From the NCBI RefSeq assembly GCF_029931775.1, contig NC_079325.1, positions 21,557,461-21,621,460 on the forward strand: a DNA stretch of 64,000 bases, read 5' to 3'. Every line of letters starts with the position of its first letter. Position 1 is the first letter of the stretch. This document shows positions 50,239 through 61,488 of this stretch, one piece after another. Below the pieces are notes generated by a model that saw nothing but the letters and a program-made list of their open reading frames with translations, ran no database searches and was not told where the DNA came from. Made by a program: the position numbers and the translations under genes. The stretch comes from Euleptes europaea. Its lineage: Eukaryota > Chordata > Lepidosauria > Squamata > Sphaerodactylidae.

Positions 50239-50810
50239 ACATTCTGAAGGCAGGTTGTATGAGGAAAGGCGACAGGAAGTTGAAGACCAAACTACAATGT
50301 GGCAAGAGACCCAGATCAGAGAACATGGAGTGTCTGTTTTATTTCTGAGGGGATTTACCTTGGCAAGGTGCACGACACTTCCTTCTGCCATGTTGGTAGG
50401 GAGATTCAAAAAGATCCCTTACTCAGAAAGATTACCGTATGTTTATGCTCGATGGGAGAGGTGGAAACTACAGAGCACATGCTTCTGAGATGTCCATATT
50501 ACAAGGAGGCCAGATCAAAATATCTCCAGCCAGTGTTAGTTGGGCTTCTTGATGAATCTGACGCGGCTAAACTGGAATATCTGTTGTCTGATAGAAACCA
50601 CTGGGTATCCAGACAAGTAGCCAAATTCTGTCTAGGGATATGTAATACACGGGGGAATGTTATTAAAGCTGATGCAGAGTTTAAACCCATTTGACAAGCT
50701 CAAATGTTCATGCAGGTATTTTTTTGTTATTGTATTGAACTATTGTTGTTTTAATGATGTTTTAACTTTGTAATATTGGTCAAGGACCGCAATAAATTAT
50801 TATTATTATA
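50239..50810 (+). mobile_element. Non-LTR retrotransposon ORF2 C-terminal part and tail
   Basis: Frames in two registers read PSAMLVGRFKKIPYSERLP and MGEVETTEHMLLRCPYYKEA, again the LINE C-terminal Cys/His region. The 3' UTR ends AATATTGGTCAAGGACCGC, AATAAATTATTATTATT. At least one frameshift. Confidence 0.75.
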
Positions 50811-52124
50811 ATATTTCTGAGGGGAATCGGATGTTTGACTAGATGGTGAACAGTTGGTGTGATCTTGTGGGTGTTTTTTTTCTTTCTTTCTTCCCTTTCA
50901 GGTTTTTGCACAAAGTTTGGACATACATCTGATAGGGGAATGATTTATTTAAAGGATGTTCTTTGATGGGGGCTGGGTTGGACTAAATGATTAATTGGAT
51001 TGCTATTGAGAGAATATGAAAGAGCCTTCACAGGGATTGCTGGTTTAATGTAGGGTCTCGGATAAATAAGATTTGCAGTCCCTGCAATGTACAATAAGCA
51101 GAACGATCCAGCCCGCACTTTGCCTCCAACAATCCTTACAACTGATGGAGACCATTGCAACCCCAGCTTGAAAGGTTCTATTGATCAAAACCAGCCTCCG
51201 GGTACGCTCAGCTGGGTTTTTGAAAAATTGAGATTGTGCAATTATGAAGTTAAAAATTTATTTGGATCTAGAGATAGATCCTTTGTGTACTCAAAATTCA
51301 GTATGCTCAGCACATACCCCAGTACAATCCACGAAAATGCATATTAGAGGCATACCTAGAAGGTTCATGCAGCCCAATGGGACTGGTGCTTCACAAATTC
51401 ATTTGCATCGAGTTATTTTTTTTAGTCCTTTGGTCATGCAGAAATGAATACTTGGAGAAATTGCTTTGCATATTTTCTGTGCCTACGGGGAGTTTTAAGT
51501 TCCAGGGAAGTTTCTTTTGCGATCCTGACTGCTCTGTACAGCATTGCTCATATGTTCTTTTCTCCCCACCCCCTTATCTTTTTGAACTGTTACAGAAATC
51601 CTGGCTTTAAAAAATATTTTTCCACCTGCAGCTCCTTTGTGTCTGTTTATACGTTCTACAAGGGAATTGTACAAATAGTTTCTTCTCCACTAAAACATCA
51701 AGATCTTGAGCTGAGAGTATACGTTGTATCCCGTCACCTTTTGATCGGTTTGGGTATGAAGACAGGGTCTTTGGCGAGAGGACCTCATCTAACACGGCAA
51801 GCAAGCTGGAAGCGTCAATCGATTTTCACACGCTGCCCACTTCTCCCAGCGGCGAGAGGCTCCAGGATGAAGCTGCCAGTTTTAGTTTCCTTGAAGGAGA
51901 GAGCACTTGAGGTTGAAGGTGTTTTTGTAACATTTGTCTTATCTACAAATGCACAAGCAGATGACAAGTGGAGGCAAAGGGGCACTCCAGCTGACAGCAG
52001 TATCTGAGATCCCTTGAGAGAACACCTGGACTTCATCTTCATCTCAGCTAATCTGTAGCTGCATCTACACAGGGGGTGCAAAAAACAGACACCCTCCCAC
52101 CCCGTGGCACTAACTGCAAGTGGC
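50811..52124. other. No gene seen
   Basis: A 187-codon open frame (51444-52007, plus) lies here, but no family, splice or codon evidence supports it as a gene. Confidence 0.45.
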
Positions 52125-52256
52125 ATGGAAGCAGAATGGACACTTTGCCAATTGGACTCTATGGCATTGAAGTCCCTCCCCTCCCCAAACCCCACCCTCC
52201 TCAGGCTCCGCCCCCAAAATCTCCCGCTGGTGGTGGAGGGGGGCCTGGCAACCCTA
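52125..52256 (+). mobile_element. hAT MITE, right half
   Basis: From GGACACTTTGCCAATTGGAC to GCCTGGCAACCCTA; the left half is missing. Confidence 0.8.
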
Positions 52257-52332
52257 TTGATTGCTGAGATCTTCATAAATGAATCTCAGTTAACTTTCTT
52301 AGTGTAACACTGCACAAACTGTATCTTCCTTG

Positions 52333-52396
52333 TGCCTGGAGATCAATTGTAATTCTGAGAGACTTCCACACCCCTCCTGGAGGTTGGCAACCCTAC
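52333..52396 (-). mobile_element. hAT MITE, terminal fragment
   Basis: GCCTGGAGATCAATTGTAAT to GGAGGTTGGCAACCCTA. Confidence 0.75.
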
Positions 52397-52501
52397 CTGG
52401 AAGTGAAGCTATCATGTCAGGCAATGGTCTAACATTTGCCCAAAACTCTATGGTTCAACCATAAAATTTTGAGTGAATGCTATAATATTACCCCGACACA
52501 A

Positions 52502-52709
52502 TAGGGTTGCCAGCTCCAGGTTGGGAAATACCTGGAGATTTTTGGGGCAGAGCCTGAGGAGGGCAGCATTTGGGATGGGGAGGGACTTCAATGCCATAGA
52601 GTCCAATTGCCAAATGGCCATTTTCTCCAGGTGAACTGATCTATATCGGCTGGAGATCAGTTGTAATAGTAGGAGATCTCCAGCTACTACCTGGAGGTTG
52701 GCAACCCTA
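52502..52709 (-). mobile_element. hAT MITE (TAGGGTTGCCA family)
   Basis: TAGGGTTGCCAGCTCC to GGTTGGCAACCCTA. Flanks CGACACAA and TGACACAA match at seven of eight. Confidence 0.92.
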
Positions 52710-52777
52710 TGACACAATAATATGGCATCCCTGTTCCCCTGATCTTTCAGTGGTTTCCTATCATAGGCTTGCAGCCC

Positions 52778-53085
52778 TACAGCGTGGTGTAGTTGTTAAG
52801 AGCGGTGGTTTCGAGCAGTGGAGTCTGATCTGGAGAACCAGGTTTGATTCCCTACTCCTCCACATGAGTGGCAGAGGCTAATCTGGTGAACTGAATTTGT
52901 TTCTCCACTCCTACACATGAATCCAGCTGGGTGACCTTGGGCTAGTCACACTCTCTCAGCCTCACCCACCTCACAGGGTGTCTGTTGCAGGGAAGGGAAG
53001 GGAAGGTGGTTGTAAGCATGTTTGATTCTCCCTTAAGTGGTAGAGAAAGTCAGCATATAAAAACCAACTCTTATTCTTCTTCTTC
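52778..53085 (+). mobile_element. MIR-like CORE SINE, full length
   Basis: AGCGTGGTGTAGTTGTTAAG head to AGCATATAAAAACCAACTC and a (TTC)n tail. Confidence 0.88.
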
Positions 53086-54324
53086 TACGATGGGAGATCT
53101 GTGACTGGACCACCAAATGTATATTTTTCTTTCTTTCAAAGCAGCAGAGTGAAAAGTTGCTAGTTAGATAAAGGAAGTTGCATTGGCGAAAGGGGCTTTA
53201 CCCTTCCCATCATGCAGTTCTCAAAAATGTAAAATACCTCAGCTACCTGCTAATTACAGGTTAGAGGTTTGTCTCATTTTTCCCACAGTAGGGATAACAG
53301 CAGTTTCAAAGGGGCTTTTTGACTGGGAAACAGCCGATGAGAAAGTATCAAGTGCTCACTTTTCCTGGGCTGCTTCCCTGATGAAATCCGCAGTCCTGCA
53401 CAGCTGTTTTGAAGTAAGGAAAAAGATGCCAGTGGATCTGATCACGGATCTACCATATCAAATCTGGTTTGGCCCTGAGGAAGAAAGCCCGCTTTGCCGC
53501 TGTGTAATGTACCCCAAACAGCCCTGCTAAACTTCAGAAGCTTTTCTGTACCTGCATCTGATCACCTTAGCTTGTTATGCTTTTATGCCTTGGCACCCCA
53601 CCTCGGCTTTTCAGCCCTATTTGGAAATCAATTATGGGGTGAGAATTTGTTCTTCAACCTCACACTGACTAGTGGGGGGAAAGCATGGAAATTAATAACC
53701 ATGTGCGAATTTATAGTCATCCTCCGCCCTAGGAAGAGACTGCCGTGAAACCATTAAGACTTGTGATAGTGCCTTCCTGGCTAGAATTCCACTGAAACAA
53801 GCAAAATGCTTAAATACCCATTCACTGACTTATTCCTATTTTAAAATTTTTAAAACCTGGTATCGCAGTTTGAGGGTGTCCATCTTGGAACCTTCACTAA
53901 CTTGATTGTATCCATCTGGGAACCTTTGCAAGTCAGCGCAGGAAGGGATTGGAATTTGTAACATGAGATACAAAATGGATATGAAGAGGGACTGATGAGG
54001 AAGTAGAACTTGAAACAGCTGTCTTCCTCTTCCTCCCTGACAAGGGGAGAACACCTGAATATATCCTATAGAGAAAAGTCTCTGACCTGCACCTGTAAAA
54101 CAAGAAGATCTGAGAGAGAATATCAGACATGGGACTTTCACAATCATATTTATTGCATCTCAGTGTTTGTATATAGTTGATTTAAACTTGCTTTTTTGGC
54201 ATGTAATACATTTTTGCATTTTGTCATACTCCTTGTGCATATTGGTTTCTGTGTATGATTTTGTACACGTACTGATACACACGGAAGTGTCACTTTGTAT
54301 ATAACCTCTAGGGCCTAGAGTCTA
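53086..54324. other. No gene seen
   Basis: 1.2 kb without recognised repeats. Short open frames at 53183-53530 and 53836-54147 lack family or splice support. Confidence 0.45.
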
Positions 54325-54512
54325 GGCAGTAGCTGGAGATCTCCTGCTGTTACAACTGATCTCCAGCCGATAGAAATCAGTTCACCTGGAGAACATGGCT
54401 GCTTTGGCAATTGGATTCTATGGCACTGAAGTCCCTCCCTAAACCTGGCACCTCCTCAGGCTCCACCCCGAAAACCTCCCGCCGGTGGCGAAGAGGGACC
54501 TGGCAACCCTAA
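54325..54512 (+). mobile_element. hAT MITE, left end lost
   Basis: GGCAGTAGCTGGAGATCTCC to CCTGGCAACCCTA. Confidence 0.85.
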
Positions 54513-54871
54513 TCATAGTATGCACACTTTTGCACGGTATTTGTAGGGCAGGGTTCCCCAATATTGTTGAGTCTGCAGGTACTTTGGAACTTTGAGAAAG
54601 GATAGTTGGTGCCACCCAAAAATGGCTTCCATGAGGGGAGAGGATCAACTGTTTGCTTTGGGAAAGAGATGCTGTGTGGTTTCCACAAAAAGGTAAGGGT
54701 TTTCTCCCTGCTCAGCCACAGGGTGAAGTTGCCAACCCTAGAGACATGAGAATGTTTGTGCCCGTGCCCAATCTGAGTGCACACAACTGTGACGCACCTG
54801 CCCAGGATGAGCTCAACACTTTGCTAGTCAGTAAGCTGGTAGATTTTTTCCTGTTTCCATTCAAGACTCTT
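54513..54871. other. No gene seen
   Basis: No supported feature was recognised. Confidence 0.5.
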
Positions 54872-55100
54872 TGAGCCAGTATTGTGTAGTGGGTAGAGTG
54901 TCGGACCAGGATTTGGGAAACCTGGGTTCAAAACTCCACTCTGAAATGGATTGCCGGGTGACCTTGGCCAGTCACTCTCTCTCTCACACCCAAACCAACT
55001 CCACAAAGTTGTTGTTGTGAGGATAAAATGGAGGAGGGAAGGCTGAGGTTTAAGCTGCTTTGGGTCCCCATTAGGAAGAAAAGCAGAGTACAAATTTCTA
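54872..55100 (+). mobile_element. CORE SINE, diverged copy
   Basis: AGCCAGTATTGTGTAGTGGG, GGGTTCAAAACTCC, GGGTGACCTTGGCCAGTCAC, GTTGTTGTGAGGATAAAATG. Confidence 0.75.
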
Positions 55101-55158
55101 AATATAACAAGACTCCAAAGGCAAGCACCAGGAAACACATTAGTGGGTATCATGGTAC

Positions 55159-55478
55159 TAGGGTTCCCAGCTCTGGAGGTATGTGGAGGCAGCCTGTGTA
55201 GGGTGGGTTTTGGGATGGGGAGGAACCTCAGCGGGGTATAATGCCATGGACTCCACCCTACAAAGTAGCCATTTCCTCCAGGGGAACTCTCTGCAGGGGA
55301 TCTCTGCCATCTGGAGATCAGAGCAAGAGTTCAGTAGCACCTTAAAGACTAACAAAATTTCTGGTAGGGTATGAGCTGTCGTGAGGCCCAGCTGACACGG
55401 CTACCCATCGGGATCTAACTGGAGATCAGTTATCATTCTGGGAGATCTCTAGGCCCCACCTGGAGGTTGGCAACCCTA
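55159..55478 (-). mobile_element. hAT MITE carrying a hammerhead-like retroposon
   Basis: TAGGGTTCCCAGCTCTGG to GGTTGGCAACCCTA, interrupted at 55322-55418. Confidence 0.85.
55322..55418 (-). mobile_element. Hammerhead-like short retroposon, 97 bp
   Basis: Flanked by an 11-bp duplication CTGGAGATCAG (55311-55321, 55419-55429). Minus-strand sense includes GCTCATACCCTACCAG, TTTTGTTAGTCTTTAAGGTG and ends GAACTCTTGCT. The core is altered (CACGACAGC instead of CACGAAAGC). Confidence 0.78.
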
Positions 55479-55562
55479 AACAATGCCATGTTGGGGACTG
55501 CTGCTATATCATGTTCCATCTGAGATGTGGCAGGCATTTACAAGAGGGCTCTCTCAGCTGTG

Positions 55563-55971
55563 TAGGATTGCCAGGTCCATCTTTGCCACTGGCAGGAGGT
55601 TTTGGGGGTGGAGGCTGAGGAAAGCGGGGTTTGGGGAGGGGAGGGACTTCAATGCCATAGAGTCCAATTGCCAAAGCGGCCATTTTCTCCAGGTGAACTG
55701 AGATCAGTTGGAGATCAGTTGTAATAGCAGGAGATCTCAAGCCACCACCTGGAGGTTTATCAAAACAATTCACAGTGCGATGCTAATAGGCTATATGCAA
55801 AAGCAATCCACACAAGGCTCAGTTCTATACATATATTCCACAGGAGATAGTCAATACAAAACGTGATATTGCTTGCACCACGTTTTGTATTGACTATCTC
55901 CTTTTGAATAGATGTATAGAACTGAGCCTTGTGTGGATTGTTTTTGCACCACCTGGAGGTTGGCAACCCTA
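55563..55971 (-). mobile_element. hAT MITE split by a fold-back
   Basis: TAGGATTGCCAGGTCC to GGTTGGCAACCCTA with a perfect duplication CAGCTGTG (55555-55562, 55972-55979). The fold-back occupies 55758-55946. Confidence 0.95.
55758..55946. repeat. Fold-back element, about 68-bp arms
   Basis: The arms 55798-55865 and 55879-55947 (ACACAAGGCTCAGTTCTATA and its complement) enclose a 13-nt loop. A 15-bp direct repeat CACCACCTGGAGGTT flanks the insert (55743-55757, 55947-55961). About 40 bp of non-arm sequence lies at the left only. Confidence 0.88.
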
Positions 55972-56620
55972 CAGCTGTGGAGCCCATGCCCAAGAGAGGT
56001 CCCTCAGGATCATCTCTGGCTTAGAATCAAGAAGCAAATGACCAGCTATTTTGGACCAGATCTGGGGAAACAGCAAGCTGACCATTACTGGGTGTTATAT
56101 CTTCAATTTTCATTGCAGCCGCCCTGTGATTTTTGTGCTGCTTGTTGCTTTTTTTCTTTAACTGTGACATTTGAAACTTATTTTCTTATCTCATGAGCTT
56201 CCTTTAAACAGAAAACTAGGATATAAATATTTTAAATACATAAAATGACATTAAAAACACCTGGGAAGGGTGATTTCAAGCAGAAAGACAGGTACGGAGG
56301 AAAAGGATTAAGCGGTGAACTATCCCATCTCTCTCTCCCGCCCCCTCCAAAATAACCATTTCTGCTGTAAAACTCATAGCATCAGAGGTGGGTTTTGGTT
56401 TCAAAAATAATACACCTGGGAAAAATTGCACATGAGTGCATGTAATGTGTAATTAGGTGATGGTTAAAAGGTCCCAGCATTCATTGCAACAAATGGCAGA
56501 AAATTGGCAGTCAGTGCCACAGTACTCTGTGGGAAAGCTATACTATTTCATGTTCCCACCCGATAGATCTGATTTTAATGTACATGCCCATGGGTGGAGA
56601 CTTTTCTCTTTTGTTTTGTG
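55972..56620. other. No gene seen
   Basis: No supported feature was recognised. Confidence 0.5.
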
Positions 56621-56715
56621 TAGGGTTGCCAACCTCCAGGGGGTGGCTGGAGATCTCCTGCTATTACAACAGATCTCCAGGCAATAGAAATCAGTTTCCG
56701 TGGATGTAATGGCCA
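56621..56715 (+). mobile_element. hAT MITE, left half
   Basis: TAGGGTTGCCAACCTCCAGG to GTGGATGTAATGGCC, then lost. Confidence 0.8.
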
Positions 56716-57344
56716 CACAGGAGAGAGGAACAGAAAACAAAAAGGCTTTGGTAGTGGGGGAGGAGGAGGAAATGCTCGCGAGAGGGCTCTAGGCCTGCAA
56801 CTTCTCATTATCTCCCTAATAATGCCAGCTGGGCAGATTAGTGACTAGCTGGATAACATGGCCATCAGACAAACAGGGGTCCTTCAAATCTATCTCTTCA
56901 GAATGTCACACCAGAGGAAGCTCAGCAAGCTTTTGAAATATCCACTCGATTGGCTCACCAGCAAAACATTTGTTCTGGTTTTGCTGGATTTGGCCTCTCC
57001 CTTGCTGGTTGCTCTGCAAGGAAGGGACTGTCATGCAAATTTGTTCATCTGGCTCTTAATCCTCTCTGTACTTCTTTTCTTCCTACATGCTGATCCTCAG
57101 ACAGCTGAATAACTTGGTCAACAATTAGCAAGGGTTTCCATTAGCAGTCACTTTTATTTCATTTCTACCTTTTTCTCCCCTTTCCAGAAAGCATTCTGTG
57201 TAGTCACTCCTTGTCCAGAATATCCTCCCCTCAGGCATCTACCGGTACCTGGGGCCTGATCTTCAGTGGCCAAGTCAAATTGTTTGCATTTATCCAGACA
57301 TTGGGCTTTTTATTTATTTATGTTTATGCCTCCATAAGGGTGGG
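56716..57344. other. No gene seen
   Basis: No supported feature was recognised. Confidence 0.5.
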
Positions 57345-57840
57345 ATGTAGGAGCCCCGTGGCGTGACCTGAGTTCAATCCCGATGGAAGTCGGTTTCAGG
57401 TAGCCGGCTCAAGGTTGACCCAGCTGTCCGTCCTTCCGAGGTTGGAAAAATGAGCACCCAGCTTGCTGGGTAGGGTTGCCAGCTCTGGGTTTGAAAACAC
57501 CTGGAGATTTTGAGGGTAAAGACTGAGGAGGGAGGGTTTTAGGGAGGGGAGGGATATCAGTGGGGCATTATGCTATAGATTCTAACGTCTAAAGTGGCCA
57601 ATTTCTCCAGGTGAACTGAACTTTGTCACCTGGCGATCAGTTGAAATAGCGGGAGATCTCCAGCCACCACCTGGAGGCTGGCAACCCTATTGCTGGGGGT
57701 AAAATGTAGATGGCTGGAGAAGGCAATGGCAAACCACCCCATAAACATAGTCTGCCTAGTAAATGTCACGATGTGACATCACCCCATGGGTCAGTAATGA
57801 CCCAGTGCTTGCACCGGGGACTACTTTTACCGTTAAGGGT
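57345..57840 (+). mobile_element. Sauria-type tRNA SINE split by a MITE
   Basis: AGCCCCGTGGCGTGACC head (shortened), GAGTTCAATCCC, GGCTCAAGGTTGACCCAGC and GCACCCAGCTTGCTGGG, then the MITE. It resumes as TTGCTGGGGGTAAAATG, GGCAATGGCAAACCACCCC, GGGGACTACTTTTACC. Confidence 0.88.
57471..57689 (-). mobile_element. hAT MITE in a Sauria SINE
   Basis: TAGGGTTGCCAGCTCTGG to GGCTGGCAACCCTA with a perfect duplication TTGCTGGG (57463-57470, 57690-57697). Confidence 0.95.
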
Positions 57841-57844
57841 GGAA

Positions 57845-58225
57845 TGTATGGTTCTTCCTTCCTCCGCATTATCTTCACAACAATCCTGCGTGATAGGTTT
57901 GGTTGAGAGAGAGTGACTGGCCCCAGCTCACCCAGTAAGTTTCATGGATTTGAACCTGGGTCTCCCCTAGGGTTGCCAGGTCTCTCTTCACCACGAGCGG
58001 GAGGTTTTGGGGGCGGAGCCTGAAGAGGGCAGGGTTTAGGGAGGGGGGACTTCAATGCCATAGAGTCCAATTGTCAAAGCGACCATTTTCTCCAGGTGAA
58101 CTGATCTCTATCGGCTGGAGATCAGTTGTAATAGCAGGAGATCTCCAGCTACTACTTGGAGGTTGGCATCCATCATCTCCCCAGCCCTAGTCAATACTCT
58201 AACCACCATGCCATGCTAGTATTAC
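57845..58225 (-). mobile_element. CORE SINE split by a MITE
   Basis: Antisense SINE: CGTGATAGGTTTGGTTGAGA, CTCACCCAGTAAG, GGATTTGAACCTGGGTCTCC. After the MITE it resumes AGCCCTAGTCAATACTCTAA, CCACCATGCCATGC. Confidence 0.82.
57968..58174 (-). mobile_element. hAT MITE in a CORE SINE
   Basis: TAGGGTTGCCAGGTCTC to GGTTGGCATCCATC. Flanks GTCTCCCC and ATCTCCCC match at seven of eight. Confidence 0.9.
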
Positions 58226-59167
58226 TAGGTTTAATGGGGGGATAGTTTTAATGCTGTTTTTCCTTGTTATATTTGACTTCAGTCTTCATGACATGGAATA
58301 ATTTGCAATACTGAATACATCTGGCTTTGCAGGAAGTTGGAACAGGATGTTGTGACTTTGAATAAACCCAAATGTACAAGTTGGTGCTATTAACTTTCAG
58401 GTGCAATTTTCTAGGGAAGACACTTGACATAAAGTCATCACAATTCCATCACCTTCCCCCACCTCCATCTATTCATTACCCAAATACAACTATTTCATTT
58501 CCTTGTCTTAACAGCTGGTTAATGTAGGGCAGTAGCTAAGAGAGCACAAAACAAACATGAAATGGCAACAACAAAAAAGCCATTGATGATAAAACAACAA
58601 TGAAGAGAGTTTTTCCACAATTAACATAACATCTTGGGAAGAGCAAACTGATGTCAATTTCTTCCGTTCTTGATTTCCTGTCACAAAAATTACCAGGAAA
58701 TCATATTATGGAAAATTGCACCAAGGAGGCCTTTGAGAGAGTTGATGGCCCCTCGTCTTAACATGATAATGAGGGCTTTAGCAGAATCTCCAAAAAGGTA
58801 TGCTTGTTTGAGATTAATTTAAATGAGAAAATGGCACTTTGTAGCAAAGCAATTGGCCCACAGCAGGGGCTAGCAACCAGTAATCTAATTAAAGGCTGTT
58901 GGGAAATGTTTGTTCCTTCCATTCCCCCTCCCTCAGTGATTTAGAAAATTAATGCTTAAACATTACAAATCAAGTATTTTCTGTGTGCGTCACATTAATC
59001 TTGCTGCCAAACAGCCTGCTTTTCAGAATTTGAGAAGTCTGCATAGACTAGCAAAGGGTGCAGATCTGGTCTCAAAAGAACTACAGCTTGTATGATACCA
59101 GTTTTAAAAGGTACAGTTGAAAGATGAGCTCCAGCATTAGGTAAGAGCATTCAGCCTATGGTGTAAA
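58226..59167. other. Repeat-free AT-rich block
   Basis: No repeat or exon recognised over 0.9 kb. The part 58660-58980 holds GAGATTAATTTAAATGAG, TAATCTAATTAAAGGC and AAAATTAATGC. These homeodomain-like words make it a candidate conserved non-coding element. Confidence 0.35.
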
Positions 59168-59373
59168 TAGGGTTGCCAATCTCCAGGTACTATCTGGCGG
59201 TCTCTTGCTATTACAACTGATCTCCAGCTGATAGAGACCAGTTCACCTGGAGAAAATGGCCGCCTCGATGATTGGACTCTATGGCATTGAAGTCCCTCCC
59301 CTCCCCAAATCCCCTCCTCAGGCTCCGTCCCAAAAACCTCCTGCCTGTGGTGAACAGGGACCTGGCAACCCTA
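59168..59373 (+). mobile_element. hAT MITE (TAGGGTTGCCA family)
   Basis: TAGGGTTGCCAATCTCC to CCTGGCAACCCTA, directly followed by another diverged copy. Confidence 0.88.
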
Positions 59374-59577
59374 CCTGGAGTTCTTCAGGAATTTCAGCTT
59401 ATCTCCCGATGACAGTGATCAGTTCACTTGGAGGAAATGGCAACTTTGGAAGGTGGACTCTGCTTTGGAAGGTGGATTCAAATACTCATGGCGCTCCCAC
59501 CCCTCCCCAAACTCTGCCCTTCGTAGGCACTGCCCCCAAATTTCCAGGAATTTCCCAAGCCAGAGTTGATAGCCCTA
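59374..59577 (+). mobile_element. hAT MITE, diverged, tandem to the previous
   Basis: GAATTTCAGCTTATCTCCC, GAGGAAATGGCAACTTTGG, CCAGGAATTTCCCAAGCC to GATAGCCCTA. An internal GGAAGGTGGA duplication is present. Confidence 0.7.
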
Positions 59578-59815
59578 GTCAGACCACTGCTCCATCAAGG
59601 TCATTATTGTCTACTCGGACTGGCAGCAGCTCTCCAGGGCCTCAGCTGGAGGTCTTTCACATCACCTACTACCTGAACCTTGTCCAGTAGCACCTTAGAG
59701 ACCAAGATTTTGGAGGTGTAAGCTTTCAAGAGTCAAAGCTTCCATCATCAGATACCAGTGGCACTGCAAGGAACGGAACCTGGGCTCTTCGGCATGCAAA
59801 GCAGACGCTGTCAAT
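59578..59815 (-). mobile_element. tRNA-Ala SINE split by a hammerhead-like repeat
   Basis: The left part (59578-59679) is the SINE body (ATTGTCTACTCGGACTGGC, GCTCTCCAGGGCCTCAGC). The right part (59758-59815) is its head (AACGGAACCTGGGCTCTTCG, GCATGCAAAGCAGACGC). Confidence 0.75.
59680..59757 (-). mobile_element. Hammerhead-like repeat, 78 bp
   Basis: Minus-strand sense: GTATCTGATGATGG, then GACTCTTGAAAGCTTACACC, then TTGGTCTCTAAGGTGCTACT. CUGAUGA and GAAAGC are both present. The intervening stem is degraded. Confidence 0.65.
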
Positions 59816-61344
59816 CACTCTCATTTGAAGAGATGGTTGATTGTAGCGCACAATTTTGGCACACATGTGACATGAGCATGCACTAGCCAATCCTCCCAAT
59901 ATGCACGGTCGCCATTTTGTATGAATAAGGTGACACGTGTATTTTCCAGTGGAAGTGAACACTGGATTTTTTAGGGTATGCATTCACACATACTGAACAT
60001 GGAAAAACGAGCACATTCCCCTATTCACACAAAATGGTGATGCTGCATATCAAGAGTACCATGGCAGCAAGTTGTCCCATTGCATAAGGTTAGAACACCC
60101 AAATCAATCATCTAAGAAAGCTGGCAGCCAAACAGGCATGATGGGATCATGGTTGCTCAGAGGGAACAGAAAGCTGTCCTTACTTTGATTCAGTCTCACC
60201 CAATTCCCCTCCTACATCCACCCCCATCCTACATGGCTTTTGTTCCTGCAGATCCCAGGATTCTCATCTTAGCCTTTTTTGAGTGGTCAAAGAAGATGCC
60301 TCTTTCCTTTTCCACCAGCAGAAGAACCGTCAGATCCACCCACTCACACTTCTGCAACATTATTTTAGAGCACATGAGAGTTTCATGTCTGTGCTCTATA
60401 ATCTGTTTATGGGAGAGTGGGAAGCTTTTCATGTGCAGATGTGGTTCTGCGTATTAATTCCTCCCGTTGTGAACAAAATGGATGTTATCATTAATTTGCA
60501 TTGCATTAACAACCGTCTTTTGTCTATCATCCAAAGCTGCTCTCCACTCTTCTTACAATTCCCCCGCTCTTAATGGACTATGATAGGCCCAGGCAAATGG
60601 ATTACCAGAACACATCTTGTTCTTTCCCCTAGCTAAGTATCTTTTCAAAATGGACTGTGATACTGCAGCCATGATGATAACCAAAGTGCCACTATTCCAC
60701 AGTCAATAGGCTTTCAACAGCAAATAGTAAAAGAAGACCCCACTTTAACCTATGTTAGACATGAATGGGATGGGCACATCCATGAAAATCCACCTATTAA
60801 AATATTACAAACACAAGACCTGTAAGGATTCTTGAGAAAGGTAAATCTCATTTCCTCTTCTTCTGACCCTTTCTTCCCCACCTCTTCCCCTGTCTCCTAA
60901 TGGCTGCCATTTTCTTCATCCACCCCCTTTTCTTTTCTCCTGCATACCCTAAAAAAACTTTTCCCCCATAACATATCCTCCCAATCTTTTAGTCCTCCCA
61001 GTCTCCCCTTGTCCAAACACCTGGCTGCACATGCTAACTACACCTCCTTCCTTGCACCCCCACAAGTTCCATTCTCCACTGCTGCCCCCCCCCCTTAATT
61101 CCTTCTGTTGTCAGGCCCCATTTTGGGTTGCTATCTAAAATGCCACCTGGTGTTCTCTTCCCCTCTGTGATTTCTGCTTTTAACCTCCCCCTTTAAAAGA
61201 AAATCAGATTTTTCTACTTTGGTTCCTGGGTGGCCCCTTTGTATGGGTGATGGGGCCATAATTTAGAATTAGATGTATGATTTGTGCCCAGTGCCTGCAT
61301 TCTTGATGTTAGGTAAGTAAGTAAACAAGAATTGACTATAAAAT
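59816..61344. other. No gene seen
   Basis: 1.5 kb without recognised repeats. Pyrimidine-rich at 60840-61200. Nothing supported. Confidence 0.45.
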
Positions 61345-61482
61345 AGAGATGCGGTCCACAGCCATGTTGGTCCAAATATAAAAGCCAAGAACACAATTAA
61401 GGTAATGCCTTTTATTAGCAACAGCCGAATGACACATAACAGCATGCAAGGTTTCGAGTTCCCCAGAACCTTTCATCAGGCC
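61345..61482 (-). mobile_element. Second hammerhead-like repeat family
   Basis: Minus-strand sense: CCTGATGAAAGGTTCTGGGG, AACTCGAAACCTTGCATGC, TGCTAATAAAAGGCATTACC, TTGGACCAACATGGCTGTGG. The CUGAUGA box, a 5-bp GGTTC/GAACT stem and GAAA are all kept (61451-61479). Confidence 0.65.
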
Positions 61483-61488
61483 GGATCA

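Noticed and set aside
51444-52007. 187-codon plus-strand frame as a novel gene
   Set aside because: It is the longest frame outside genes and LINEs. It has no recognisable domain or splice context, and its composition looks like ordinary intergenic DNA. It would need transcript evidence.
52024-52716. Repeated short frames with words such as LPSPNPALLRL or GIEVPPLPKPHPPQ
   Set aside because: They recur all over the window because they are translations of the hAT MITE.
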